Shown here: piece after piece, positions 38,682-50,636 of the stretch
Numbering within the stretch: position 1 is the first letter of the stretch
Layout: every line of letters starts with the position of its first letter
Assembly (NCBI GenBank): GCA_015059785.1
Contig: SUZS01000003.1
Span: forward strand, 1-64,000
Length of the DNA: 64,000 nt
Direction of reading: 5' to 3'
Source of the DNA: Rikenellaceae bacterium
GTDB lineage: Bacteria; Bacteroidota; Bacteroidia; Bacteroidales; Rikenellaceae
Program-made: the position numbers and the translations under genes
The notes under the pieces: model-generated
Database searches by the model: none
Told to the model about the DNA's origin: nothing
What the model saw: the letters and a program-made list of their open reading frames with translations, nothing else

Positions 38682-38712
38682 TTGGTTCTTTATCTAAAAA
38701 GCACTACCTTTG
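38682..38712 (+). promoter_or_regulatory. Promoter of the thiamine operon
   Basis: TTGG (38682-38685), about 19-20 bases, TACCTTTG (38705-38712). The predicted start near 38718 is just ahead of the riboswitch. Confidence 0.65.
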
Positions 38713-38721
38713 TAGTAAATA

Positions 38722-38900
38722 CTGCAAAGGGGTGCTTTTGTTTTGCTCTGAACGGCATATGGCGTTTGGGTTAGCCTACAAATCTGGTTGGGTTTGTCGG
38801 TGGCTCAAGATTGGTTTGGCAGATGTGGTTTGAGCGGGCGTAAGGCTGAGATTATACCCTTGAACTTGATGTAGTTAGTACTACCGAAAGGATTGCGCGG
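38722..38900 (+). ncRNA. TPP riboswitch (THI element)
   Basis: Shows the thiamine pyrophosphate aptamer signatures: GGGGTGC at 38729-38735, GCTGAGATTATACCC at 38845-38859, then TTGAACTTGATGTAGTTAGTACTACCGAAAGGATTG. The segment between the first and second signature is long, consistent with an extended P3 arm. It precedes thiS, so high TPP should reduce expression of the whole thi operon. The end boundary is approximate. Confidence 0.92.
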
Positions 38901-38906
38901 CTTAGG

Positions 38907-38970
38907 CCCTCTTTGTATCTATACAGTTACTATTATGAGACTTACTGTGAACAACAAAGAGGGTCTTTTT
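38907..38970 (+). promoter_or_regulatory. Terminator-like hairpin enclosing the thiS start codon
   Basis: CCCTCTTTG (38907-38915) pairs with CAAAGAGGG (38955-38963) over 9 bp, followed by TCTTTTT. An inner ACAGT/ACTGT pair (38923-38927 / 38944-38948) places the ATG at 38935 in the apical loop. It may be the expression platform of the TPP riboswitch, acting by termination just inside the gene or by hiding the start. Confidence 0.5.
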
Positions 38971-39132
38971 CTATCTACAACCCTCAGTCAGCTCATCGCT
39001 GAGCTATCAATTACCACTACGGGCATCGCTGTGGCGGTAAACAGAAAAATTATCCCCCGACAACTCTGGGAGCAGACAAATCTGACCGAGGGGGACTCTA
39101 TTGTTATAATTAAAGCAGTCTACGGAGGATGA
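38935..39132 (+). CDS. thiS: Sulfur carrier protein ThiS
   Basis: A 65-residue ubiquitin-like protein ending in the diagnostic Gly-Gly (KAVYGG). After adenylation by ThiF it carries sulfur as thiocarboxylate to ThiG for thiazole formation. I use the ATG at 38935 (MRLTVNN), which matches the family start, rather than 38893, which lies at the end of the riboswitch. It overlaps thiE by 4 bases. Confidence 0.93.
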   Translation: MRLTVNNKEGLFLSTTLSQLIAELSITTTGIAVAVNRKIIPRQLWEQTNLTEGDSIVIIKAVYGG

Positions 39133-39733
39133 TACAGTTTATATCTCACTTTACGGCGCGCTACTCCTATTTGGACTCCGTAAGACTCGCCCTTGAGGGT
39201 GGTTGTCGGTGGATTCAGCTCAGAATGAAGGACGCTACGCAGACAGAACTCTATCGTACAGCACTGATTGTTAAACAGATGTGTAGCGACTATGGCGCGA
39301 CTTTTATTATTGACGACAATGTGCATATTGCCCATCGTATATCTGCCGATGGGGTGCATCTTGGCAAGAACGATATGCCGATAGCCTGGGCGCGAGACAT
39401 TTTGGGACCAAATGCCATTATTGGCGGTACGGCAAATACCTTTGAGGATGTTCTGTCTATAGCAAAGGCGGGTGGTAACTACATCGGCTGTGGGCCGTAT
39501 CGCTTTACCAAAACAAAGGAGCGGTTAAGTCCTATACTTGGTCTTGAGGGTTATCGGGATATTGTCAGGCAGATGCGAGAGCATAATATAACACTTCCGA
39601 TAGTGGCTATAGGAGGAATTACGGCTGAGGATTTGCCCGCTCTAAAGCAGACGGGCGTAGATGGTATAGCACTAAGTGGCAGTGTGTTAAGGGCTGATAA
39701 TCCAGAGTGTGAAATGAGTAAAATTATAAAACT

Positions 39734-39749
<16 letters not shown>
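39129..39749 (+). CDS. thiE: Thiamine-phosphate synthase ThiE (stand-alone copy)
   Basis: A 206-residue TIM-barrel enzyme joining HMP-PP and thiazole phosphate to thiamine phosphate. Motifs are [31 protein letters not shown], the phosphate-binding [11 protein letters not shown] (in place of the usual GPxFPTxTK) and VAIGGI. A second ThiE-like domain is fused to ThiD at 43846, so the operon has two. This copy has the better match to the catalytic pattern. Confidence 0.92.
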
Positions 39750-43174
<3,425 letters not shown>

Positions 43175-43199
<25 letters not shown>

Positions 43200-43849
43200 C
43201 CCTCGCGGAAGTAGGCGAGGCGGGGCAACAGAAGATTAAGGGCACAAAGGTGCTTGTTGTGGGCGTTGGTGGACTGGGTGCAGTCGTGGCTCAGTACCTT
43301 GTGGCGGCTGGAGTGGGAAAGGTCGGAGTTGTTGATGGCGACAGCGTGAGTGTCAGCAACCTACATCGCCAAATTCTCTACAGCGAGCAGGATGTCAGAA
43401 GACCAAAAGTTGAGGTTGCAGCCGATAGACTGAGGGCGATGAATAGCGAGGTTGAGGTTGTTTCGTACAACACCTTCCTTACGGCAGAGAATGGGGCAGA
43501 GATTATTTCCGATTACGATATTGTCGTTGATGGGGCGGATAACTACGCTGTGCGGGCTGTAGCAGAGAGCATTTGTGCTGAGCAGAATAAACACTTTGTA
43601 CACGGGGCTGTGGAGGGCTTTGTGGGGCAGGTGTCGGTCTTTTGGGGCGATAGAACACACCGCTATAGTGAGATTTTTGAGCCTAACCAGAGCACAGAAA
43701 AGGGGATTGTTGGCGCTACGGCAGGGGTTGTTGCGGCAGCCGAGGTGTCGGAGTGCCTGAAGATTATCTGCGGCTATGGCACTGTGCTGTACAACCGACT
43801 GTGGAGGGTCGATTTAAGAACGATGAACTGCGAAATTTTTGAACTATGA
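43175..43849 (+). CDS. thiF: ThiF-like adenylyltransferase lacking the cysteine motifs
   Basis: A 224-residue E1-like enzyme of the MoeB/ThiF/HesA family, expected to adenylate the ThiS C-terminus. The nucleotide site is intact: VVGVGGLGAVVAQYL, VDGDSVSVSNLHRQILY and VDGADNY. The CxxC pairs for zinc and the cysteine used for the acyl-disulfide in well-studied ThiF proteins are not present: the corresponding region reads RYSEIFEPNQSTEKGIVGATAGV. Its only cysteines are in ESICAEQ, ECLKIICGY and MNCEIF. It may be zinc-free and leave sulfur transfer to another protein. Confidence 0.85.
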
Positions 43850-45171
43850 GACTACTTGCTATCACTCGCCCAGAACTCTATGTTGAGGAGATTCGTGAGG
43901 CTATATATCTGCTTGAAAATGTGGTGGATATCCTGCATATCCGTAAGCCAAATGCTACGGCAGAACAGGTGGAACACCTTCTCTGTGCATTGAGAAAATA
44001 TCGCGACCGTATAGTGTTGCACGACCACTTTGATTTGGCGGTAAAATACTCGCTTGCTGGTGTGCATCTGAATAGCCGAAATAGCACTGTGCCGACCTCT
44101 TTTCGGGGAACAATTAGCCGCTCGTGCCACTCGGCGGAGGAGGTTGTGCGGTATAAAGCCGAGTGCGACTATGTTTTTCTCTCGCCAATCTTTGACAGCA
44201 TATCTAAGGAGGGGTATCGCTCGGCCTTTTCTGCTGATGAACTTGAGGCACTTCGTGATAGCGGAGTAATTGATAGTAAGGTCTATGCACTGGGCGGAGT
44301 TACGATGAATAACCTTCAGAGGCTTAAGGCTTTAGGCTTTGGTGGCGCGGCGATGCTTGGCGCGGCGTGGAAGCATCATCTTACGCCACCTGTGGTGCTG
44401 ACTGTTGCAGGGTCTGATAGTAGCGGTGGCGCGGGCATTCAGGCAGATATAAAGACCATTTCGGCACTGCGTGGCTTTGCTGCCTCGGCAATTACCGCCG
44501 TTACGGCACAGAATACAATGGGGGTGACAGATATTGTTCCTCTCACTGCCGATGCCGTTAGAAATCAGGCTGTTGCAGTCTTTGAGGATTTGGATGTAAA
44601 GGCCGTGAAAATCGGTATGGTGCATAATAGTGAGGTCGTTAAGGCTGTGGCTGATGTGATTGAGAAGTACACTGCGCAGTATACAGTTTGTGACCCTGTT
44701 ATGGTGGCGACAAGTGGTGCAAAACTTATTGAGGATAAGACTGTTGCGACGCTCGTAAGTCGTCTCTTCCCACTCTCTACGCTTGTGACGCCTAATCTGC
44801 GCGAGGCGGCAGTTTTGCTCGGGCGTGAGATTAACAGCGTGGATGAGATGAAAAGAGCTGCAAAGGAGCTCTCCGAGCAGTACAGAACGGCAGTGCTTAT
44901 CAAGGGTGGGCATCTGTTGGATAGTACAATGTGTGATGTGCTGTGTAGTGGTGGCGAGATATATACCTTTGTCAGTCAGCGAGTTGAGAGTCGTAATACT
45001 CACGGCACGGGTTGTACTCTATCTTCTGCTATTGCCACTTTTTTGGCGCACGGATATGCTCTTAACAGCGCTGTCAGATTAGCAAAAGAGTATGTAACAA
45101 AGGCCATTGAGCAGGCAAAGGAGCTCTCATTTGGCAGGGGAAACGGTGCGCTGTGGCACTTTGGAGAGTAA
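43846..45171 (+). CDS. thiED: ThiE-like/ThiD fusion: thiamine-phosphate synthase-like domain plus HMP-P kinase
   Basis: A 441-residue two-domain protein. Residues 1 to about 180 form a ThiE/TenI-like barrel (HIRKPNA, LHDHFDLAVKYSLAGVHLNS, FLSPIFDSISKEGY, YALGGV). Residues about 182-441 are the ThiD kinase (LTVAGSDSSGGAGIQADIKTI, MVATSGAKLIE, LIKGGHLLDS, HGTGCTLSSAIATFLA), which phosphorylates HMP and HMP-P. The N-terminal domain differs from the stand-alone ThiE at several catalytic motif positions and could have a different role, such as a TenI-like one. Last gene of the thi operon. Confidence 0.9.
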   Translation: MRLLAITRPELYVEEIREAIYLLENVVDILHIRKPNATAEQVEHLLCALRKYRDRIVLHDHFDLAVKYSLAGVHLNSRNSTVPTSFRGTISRSCHSAEEVVRYKAECDYVFLSPIFDSISKEGYRSAFSADELEALRDSGVIDSKVYALGGVTMNNLQRLKALGFGGAAMLGAAWKHHLTPPVVLTVAGSDSSGGAGIQADIKTISALRGFAASAITAVTAQNTMGVTDIVPLTADAVRNQAVAVFEDLDVKAVKIGMVHNSEVVKAVADVIEKYTAQYTVCDPVMVATSGAKLIEDKTVATLVSRLFPLSTLVTPNLREAAVLLGREINSVDEMKRAAKELSEQYRTAVLIKGGHLLDSTMCDVLCSGGEIYTFVSQRVESRNTHGTGCTLSSAIATFLAHGYALNSAVRLAKEYVTKAIEQAKELSFGRGNGALWHFGE

Positions 45172-45188
45172 TAATTTGGGCGAAAACC

Positions 45189-45219
45189 TTTGTACTTTCG
45201 TACAAAAGCACTACCTTTG
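45189..45219 (+). promoter_or_regulatory. Promoter of the SusCD-protease operon with overlapping inverted repeat
   Basis: TTTG (45189-45192), 19 bases, TACCTTTG (45212-45219): an exact consensus match. The predicted start falls at about 45223-45227, on the susC ATG (45226), so the mRNA may be leaderless. A perfect inverted repeat TTTGTAC-TTTC-GTACAAA (45189-45206) covers the -33 box and could be a regulator site. Confidence 0.7.
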
Positions 45220-45225
45220 CCGATT

Positions 45226-48189
45226 ATGAACTCACTCAAACAATTTTTTCTTTTAATCGGCATACTACTGTTGAGCCTTACGGTATACTCTCCAGCTGCT
45301 GCGCAAGTGGCTGCTGGTCGCGTGACGGTAAGCGGTACGGTAGTATCTGCTGAGGACAACCAACCGCTACTCGGAGTGGCGGTTGTTGTGTTAGAGACGA
45401 TGCAGGGAGTGACATCCAACTTTGACGGTACTTACTCTATTGACGCTGCCGTGGGTAACACTATCTCCTTCTCCTTTTTGGGCTATAAGGAGGTAGTATG
45501 GAGAGTACCTGCATCACAGACAAACATTACGCACAACATTACTATGCAGCCTGAGACTGAGGCTATTGACGATGTTGTTGTTATTGCCTATGGCGTGCGC
45601 AAGAAGGGAACTATCACAGGCTCTGTCTCAACTGTAAAGATGGAGAAGGTTGAGAAGACCCCTACAGCGGCCTTTGACCAGGCATTGCAGGGTCAGGTGC
45701 CAGGCCTTACGGTTATGTTCAACACGGGCGAGCCAAGCGCAGCGGCGGTGATGACTATTCGCGGAACAAACTCAATCAACTCTGGCACCGCTCCGCTCTA
45801 TATCCTTGACGGAGTGCCTATTGCGGCAAGTGACTTTAACACAATCAACCCCGCAGACATTGAGTCTATATCAGTGCTTAAGGATGCCTCCTCAACATCT
45901 ATCTACGGTGCGCGTGCGGCAAATGGCGTTATTGTTATTACTACGAAGCGCGGTAAGGCTGCCGAGCGTCCTCGTATTGAGTATCGTATGCAGTTGGGCG
46001 TCTCGCAGGTGGCTTGTGGTAAGTGGGACCTTATGAATACCGCCGAGCGCATTGAGTATGAGCGACAGATAGGTATGGATGAGGGTCAGAACTACGCAGT
46101 ACTCTCGCAGACAGATATAAATTGGATGGATGTAGTCTTTAACTCGTCGGCTCTGCTGCAGAACTACGAGCTTGCTGTGTCGGGTGCAGACGACAAGACA
46201 TCCTACTATGTTTCGGGCGGCTACTACAACCAGCAGGGAACGGCTTTGGGCTCTGGATTCAAGCGATTTTCTACCCGTCAGAACTTTGAGCGCAAGGCTG
46301 CCAAGTGGCTCAAAATAGGTGTGAGCAATATGCTCAACTATCAGCTTATTCAGCAGGCGGATGAGGGTGCTTATACCCTTGTAACGCCAATCTCGGCAGC
46401 AAGATTTATGATGCCATACTGGAATCCATATCGCGCAGATGGAACTACAGCCTCTATTGCTGACGGTAGCTGGCGCGGAAATGGACAAAACCCGCTTGAG
46501 TGGCTTGAGCATAACCCAGTGACATTCAAGAAGTACAAGGTTCTCTCTACACAGTTTGCCGAGGCAACGCCTATTGAGGGGCTGACATTGAAGACGCAGT
46601 TTGGTATAGACTACTCACATACAACCGGCTTTGGGCAGTCATTGCCAAGCTATGCACCAAATCAGGGTCAAGGCTCTGCTTCGCGTAGCTCTACGGATAG
46701 CTATAGCCTGACAATCACAAATACTGTAAACTACCGCTTTGACATTGACAGAGTTCATAACTTCAACTTCCTCATTGGTCAGGAGGGCGTGGATAGCCAC
46801 TACGAGGCGTTTAATCTCCTTACGGCGGGTCAGAATAATGATAAGTTGACAAACCTCTCGTCTGGTACGCGCGCCAACTCGTGGGGCGATACTACAGACT
46901 CGGACTACGGCTTTGTATCCTTCTTTGGTCGTGGCGAGTATAACTACGACGACCGCTACTTTGCTGACTTCTCGGTGCGTACAGACGGTAGCTCCCGCTT
47001 TGGAGCCTCTCGCCGTTGGGCAGGCTTCTGGAGTGTCGGCTTTATGTGGAATATGCGCAACGAGGCATTTGTGGAGACGGCTAAAACATGGCTTACAAAT
47101 GCGCAGATATCACTCTCTACGGGTACTTCGGGTAACTCGTCAATACCGAACTATGAGCATCTTGCCCTTGTGGGTGGTGGTGTAGACTATGTCGGCAATG
47201 CGGGCGTAGGACTTATGCAGCCTGGCAATGAGCGACTGGGCTGGGAGAAGCCGTGGACAACAAACCTCGGCCTGCACTTCGGATTTTGGCATCGCCTAAA
47301 TGTAGACCTTGAGCTCTACTATAAACACACCTCTGATATGCTTATGCAGGTGCCAGAGCCATACTCAACTTCGGGCTTTGGATACTACTGGGATAATGTG
47401 GGCGCAATGGTAAATAAGGGTGTTGAGATGAATGTCGTGGGCACGCTTCTCTCGGCAAAGGATTTCCTGTGGACGGTAAATGCAAATGTGTCGTACAACA
47501 ACAATAAGATTACAGAGCTCTATAATGGCGTTCAGGAGTATGAGCGCTCGGGCACAAACACAAAACTTGTTGTGGGTCATCCACTTGGCGAGTTCTACAT
47601 CAACCGCTATGCAGGTGTAAATCCTGCCAATGGAGATGCGCTGTGGTATACAAAGGATGGCGAGCTGACAACAGTGTTGCGCGATGAGGATAAGGTGCTT
47701 GTTGGCAAGAGCTACATAGCCCCTTGGCAGGGAGGTTTTGGCACGGCACTGCAGTGGAAGGGCCTTCAGCTTACAGCGCAGTTTAGCTGGGTGGCAGACC
47801 GCTGGATGCTAAATAATGACCGATATTTTGATGAGTCAAATGGTCGCTTTGCATCCTACAACCAATCTTCGCGCCTGCTGGAGCGTTGGCAGAAGCCGGG
47901 CGATGTTACGGACATCCCTCGCCACGGAGTATATACAGAGTTTGACAGTCGACTGCTTGAGGATGCCTCATTCTTGAGACTTAAGAACCTGATGCTCAGC
48001 TACTCGCTGCCAGATAAGGCTATTCGCCGCACAAAGGTATTCTCTGGAGTTAGAGTATACGCACAGGCGCAGAACCTCTTTACATTCACTCGCTTCTCGG
48101 GTCTTGACCCTGAGGGAACGACAAATTTATATGCGGCGCAGTATCCAATGTCGCGCCAGTTCACTTTCGGTATTGATATAACCTTCTAA
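45226..48189 (+). CDS. SusC/RagA-family TonB-linked outer membrane protein
   Basis: A 987-residue TonB-dependent transporter. Signal peptide (about residues 1-28), CarboxypepD_reg-like N-terminal extension (VSGTVVSAEDNQPLLGVAVVV), plug domain (DDVVVIAYGVRKKGTITGSVSTV; PLYILDGVPI; VLKDASSTSIYGARAANGVIVITTKRG), then a 22-strand barrel ending in SRQFTFGIDITF. With the SusD partner it imports a bulky substrate across the outer membrane. I start at the ATG at 45226, because the 12 extra residues in the ORF track lie upstream of the predicted transcription start. It is the first gene of the 45226-60072 operon, whose subtilase suggests a peptide substrate as in RagA (inference). Confidence 0.95.
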   Translation: MNSLKQFFLLIGILLLSLTVYSPAAAQVAAGRVTVSGTVVSAEDNQPLLGVAVVVLETMQGVTSNFDGTYSIDAAVGNTISFSFLGYKEVVWRVPASQTNITHNITMQPETEAIDDVVVIAYGVRKKGTITGSVSTVKMEKVEKTPTAAFDQALQGQVPGLTVMFNTGEPSAAAVMTIRGTNSINSGTAPLYILDGVPIAASDFNTINPADIESISVLKDASSTSIYGARAANGVIVITTKRGKAAERPRIEYRMQLGVSQVACGKWDLMNTAERIEYERQIGMDEGQNYAVLSQTDINWMDVVFNSSALLQNYELAVSGADDKTSYYVSGGYYNQQGTALGSGFKRFSTRQNFERKAAKWLKIGVSNMLNYQLIQQADEGAYTLVTPISAARFMMPYWNPYRADGTTASIADGSWRGNGQNPLEWLEHNPVTFKKYKVLSTQFAEATPIEGLTLKTQFGIDYSHTTGFGQSLPSYAPNQGQGSASRSSTDSYSLTITNTVNYRFDIDRVHNFNFLIGQEGVDSHYEAFNLLTAGQNNDKLTNLSSGTRANSWGDTTDSDYGFVSFFGRGEYNYDDRYFADFSVRTDGSSRFGASRRWAGFWSVGFMWNMRNEAFVETAKTWLTNAQISLSTGTSGNSSIPNYEHLALVGGGVDYVGNAGVGLMQPGNERLGWEKPWTTNLGLHFGFWHRLNVDLELYYKHTSDMLMQVPEPYSTSGFGYYWDNVGAMVNKGVEMNVVGTLLSAKDFLWTVNANVSYNNNKITELYNGVQEYERSGTNTKLVVGHPLGEFYINRYAGVNPANGDALWYTKDGELTTVLRDEDKVLVGKSYIAPWQGGFGTALQWKGLQLTAQFSWVADRWMLNNDRYFDESNGRFASYNQSSRLLERWQKPGDVTDIPRHGVYTEFDSRLLEDASFLRLKNLMLSYSLPDKAIRRTKVFSGVRVYAQAQNLFTFTRFSGLDPEGTTNLYAAQYPMSRQFTFGIDITF

Positions 48190-48199
48190 ATGTGTGGAT

Positions 48200-49720
48200 A
48201 TGTTGAAAAATGTAAAGATATTATTTGTTGCACTTACAGCACTCTGTGCCGTATCGTGCCTTGACAAGGTACCTCAGTCGGCTATCCCACAGCAGCAGGC
48301 TATGCAGACTTTTGACGATGCCGAGCAGACCGTTACGGGCATATACTCGCTACTTAAGAGTAGTGCGCTCTATAGCGGTTACCTTACAATTCTGCCCGAC
48401 CTGCAGACCGACCTTGTGTATGCCGTAGATGGTTATTCAAATACCTATGGCAACTTCTGGTTGTGGACAATTCGCTCTACAACTTCCGAGATTGAGAGCG
48501 TATATGCCTCTCTGTATCAGATTATTGCTTCTTGCAACTTCTACCTTGACTATGTGCCTCGCGTAGTGGCAGCAACGACGGATGAGAATAAACTTAACGA
48601 CCTTAACACCTACACTGGCGAGGTCTATGCTATTCGCGCCCTTGCATACTCGGAGCTGCTCAAGTGCTACTGTAAGGCCTATAAGCCAGAGACGGCAGAG
48701 AGAGAGCTTGGTGTCGTGCTCCGTACAACGACCCTTGATAAGCAACCACTGCCTCGTGCATCGCTCTACGACTCTTACCAGCAGGTTATTAAGGATTTGG
48801 AGCGTGCAGAGGAGCTTCTTGATGAGGATAATGACGCCTACAGTAGTGCCTTTGTCACCCGCGCAATGGTCCTTGCACTCCACGCCCGCGTGGCCCTCTA
48901 TATGGAGGATTGGCAGAGCGCAGTTAAGTACTCTACAGAGCTTATTGAGAGTCGTAACTTCGCGCTGAGTTCGGCTGTGAGCTACTATACAAACAATATG
49001 ACCTACTTTGACTATATGTGGAACTACGATGTGGCTACAGAGATTATCTGGCGCATCGGCTTTACCACAACATCGTATGGTGGCGCACTGGGTCAGTCGT
49101 TCTTGGGCTTTAATGTAGACTATACATACTACTATCCAGACTATGTGCCTGCACAGTGGGTGCTTGACCTATACTCTAATAGCGATATGCGCTACAGTAG
49201 CTACTTCTACACCCTGCCGACAGGCTATAATCACGGATTGCAGTGGCCGCTGCTTGTAAAGTACTTTGGAAATCAAGACTTTATAAACAATGCACTGATT
49301 TATCACACCGTAATGCCAAAGCCGTTCCGCCTTGCTGAGCAGTACCTGATCCGTGCTGAGGCCCTCTGTCGTCAGCAGACGCCTAACTTCTCGGCAGCGA
49401 CAAAGGATATCAATACACTGCGCGCTTCGCGTATAGTCTCTGGTGGCGGAGTTAACCTTACGGCGGATAACTATATTGAGCAGATTGCTGCCGAGCGTGT
49501 GAGGGAGCTCTATATGGAGGGTTTCCGATTGCACGACTTCAAGCGTTGGGGAGAGCTATATCGTGGTGGAGAGGGCTTTACCCGCACCCCGCAGTCTAAC
49601 TCTCTAACGGAGGGTAGTAGCTTGAGCGTAAAGGCTGACGACCCGCTCTTTGTCTGGCCGATACCTATTCACGAGATTGAGGCTCCGGGCTCACTTGTTC
49701 AACCAAACGAAAGCAATTAG
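48200..49720 (+). CDS. SusD/RagB-family nutrient-binding outer membrane lipoprotein
   Basis: About 506 residues with a lipobox (AVSC, near residue 20) and the SusD architecture: an N-terminal region starting LDKVPQSAIPQQQAMQTFDDAEQTVTGIYSLL, TPR-like helices (EVYAIRALAYSELLKCYCKAY), and the C-terminal block with EQIAAERVRELYMEGFRLHDFKRWG. It forms the lid on SusC and captures ligand. I use the ATG at 48200 rather than the GTG at 48194. It lies 10 bases after susC. Confidence 0.95.
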   Translation: MLKNVKILFVALTALCAVSCLDKVPQSAIPQQQAMQTFDDAEQTVTGIYSLLKSSALYSGYLTILPDLQTDLVYAVDGYSNTYGNFWLWTIRSTTSEIESVYASLYQIIASCNFYLDYVPRVVAATTDENKLNDLNTYTGEVYAIRALAYSELLKCYCKAYKPETAERELGVVLRTTTLDKQPLPRASLYDSYQQVIKDLERAEELLDEDNDAYSSAFVTRAMVLALHARVALYMEDWQSAVKYSTELIESRNFALSSAVSYYTNNMTYFDYMWNYDVATEIIWRIGFTTTSYGGALGQSFLGFNVDYTYYYPDYVPAQWVLDLYSNSDMRYSSYFYTLPTGYNHGLQWPLLVKYFGNQDFINNALIYHTVMPKPFRLAEQYLIRAEALCRQQTPNFSAATKDINTLRASRIVSGGGVNLTADNYIEQIAAERVRELYMEGFRLHDFKRWGELYRGGEGFTRTPQSNSLTEGSSLSVKADDPLFVWPIPIHEIEAPGSLVQPNESN

Positions 49721-49723
49721 GAT

Positions 49724-50623
49724 ATGAGAAAGTTACCTATTTATATATTAGTGCTCTTGGCACTCTGCAGTTGTAAGGAGCAGTATACCACATATAGCGA
49801 TGCGGAGTATGTGATGTTTGCCGACAGCCTATCAACAAATATGGTTGAGAAGAGCAACAGCCGCTTTAGTGTGCCTATTGCCTCAACCGTTGCTCGCGAC
49901 TATGACCGCACATTCGGCGTTGAGGTTGTAGATGCGGGGAGCAATGCCGTTGAGGGTAAGCACTACCGCATTGTCTCAAATACCGTTACAATCCCTGCGG
50001 GTAAAACATCCGCAAATGTTGAGGTTGAGGGTATTTACGACAATATCGGGGCTACCGACTCGCTCGGCTTCAGACTGCGCCTTGTGATGAATAGCGCACT
50101 GAAGTGGGACCTCTATAAGGACTCGGATATGACAAAGGTCGTAATGTATAAGAGCTGTCCTTATGACCGCAATAACTTTACGGGTTATGCAGTGCTCTCG
50201 TCACTGCTTCTGCGTGACTATCCGGGCGAGAATGCCTCTTACCAGAAGGTTGTCTATACCGAGGCGCACCCTACAGAGCCCGATATGATAATTATCCGCG
50301 ATGCCTTCTACAATGGCTATGATATTACCCTTACTTTTGATGGAACAGACCCTGCCGAGCCACGCATTACGATGGATAGCGACCAGGTGTTGAGCGATGA
50401 GGCGTCGGTCTTTGGGCAGATTTTGGGCGATAACCATATCCTTGGCGACGATAGTCCGATATATGCCTCTTACTTCAACTCTTGCCAGCGATTTGCGGTG
50501 TTGTGGCTCCATGTATATGTTGAGAAGTTGGGCGAGCCTATCGGCACGGTAGGCCACTTCTACAATATCCTTGAGTGGATATCAGATGAGGAGGCAGAAA
50601 GACTTAAACGAGAGGGATTTTAA
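49724..50623 (+). CDS. DUF4843/DUF4984-like surface lipoprotein
   Basis: A 299-residue lipoprotein with lipobox (LCSC, about residue 17). The N-terminal half resembles the Calx-beta/DUF4843 fold found in genes after SusD (FSVPIASTVARDYDRTFGVEVVD; GKHYRIVSNTVTIPAGKTSANVEVEG). The C-terminal half (about residues 145-299) is a separate beta domain resembling DUF4984. Domain names are by pattern memory and would need a profile search. Starts 3 bases after the susD stop; probably an extra ligand-binding or complex component. Confidence 0.7.
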   Translation: MRKLPIYILVLLALCSCKEQYTTYSDAEYVMFADSLSTNMVEKSNSRFSVPIASTVARDYDRTFGVEVVDAGSNAVEGKHYRIVSNTVTIPAGKTSANVEVEGIYDNIGATDSLGFRLRLVMNSALKWDLYKDSDMTKVVMYKSCPYDRNNFTGYAVLSSLLLRDYPGENASYQKVVYTEAHPTEPDMIIIRDAFYNGYDITLTFDGTDPAEPRITMDSDQVLSDEASVFGQILGDNHILGDDSPIYASYFNSCQRFAVLWLHVYVEKLGEPIGTVGHFYNILEWISDEEAERLKREGF

Positions 50624-50636
50624 CAAAAATAGATAT

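Noticed and set aside
44332-45003. 223-aa ORF antisense to the ThiE-ThiD fusion
   Set aside because: Shadow of a conserved two-domain enzyme; His/Cys/Arg-rich, no domain pattern.
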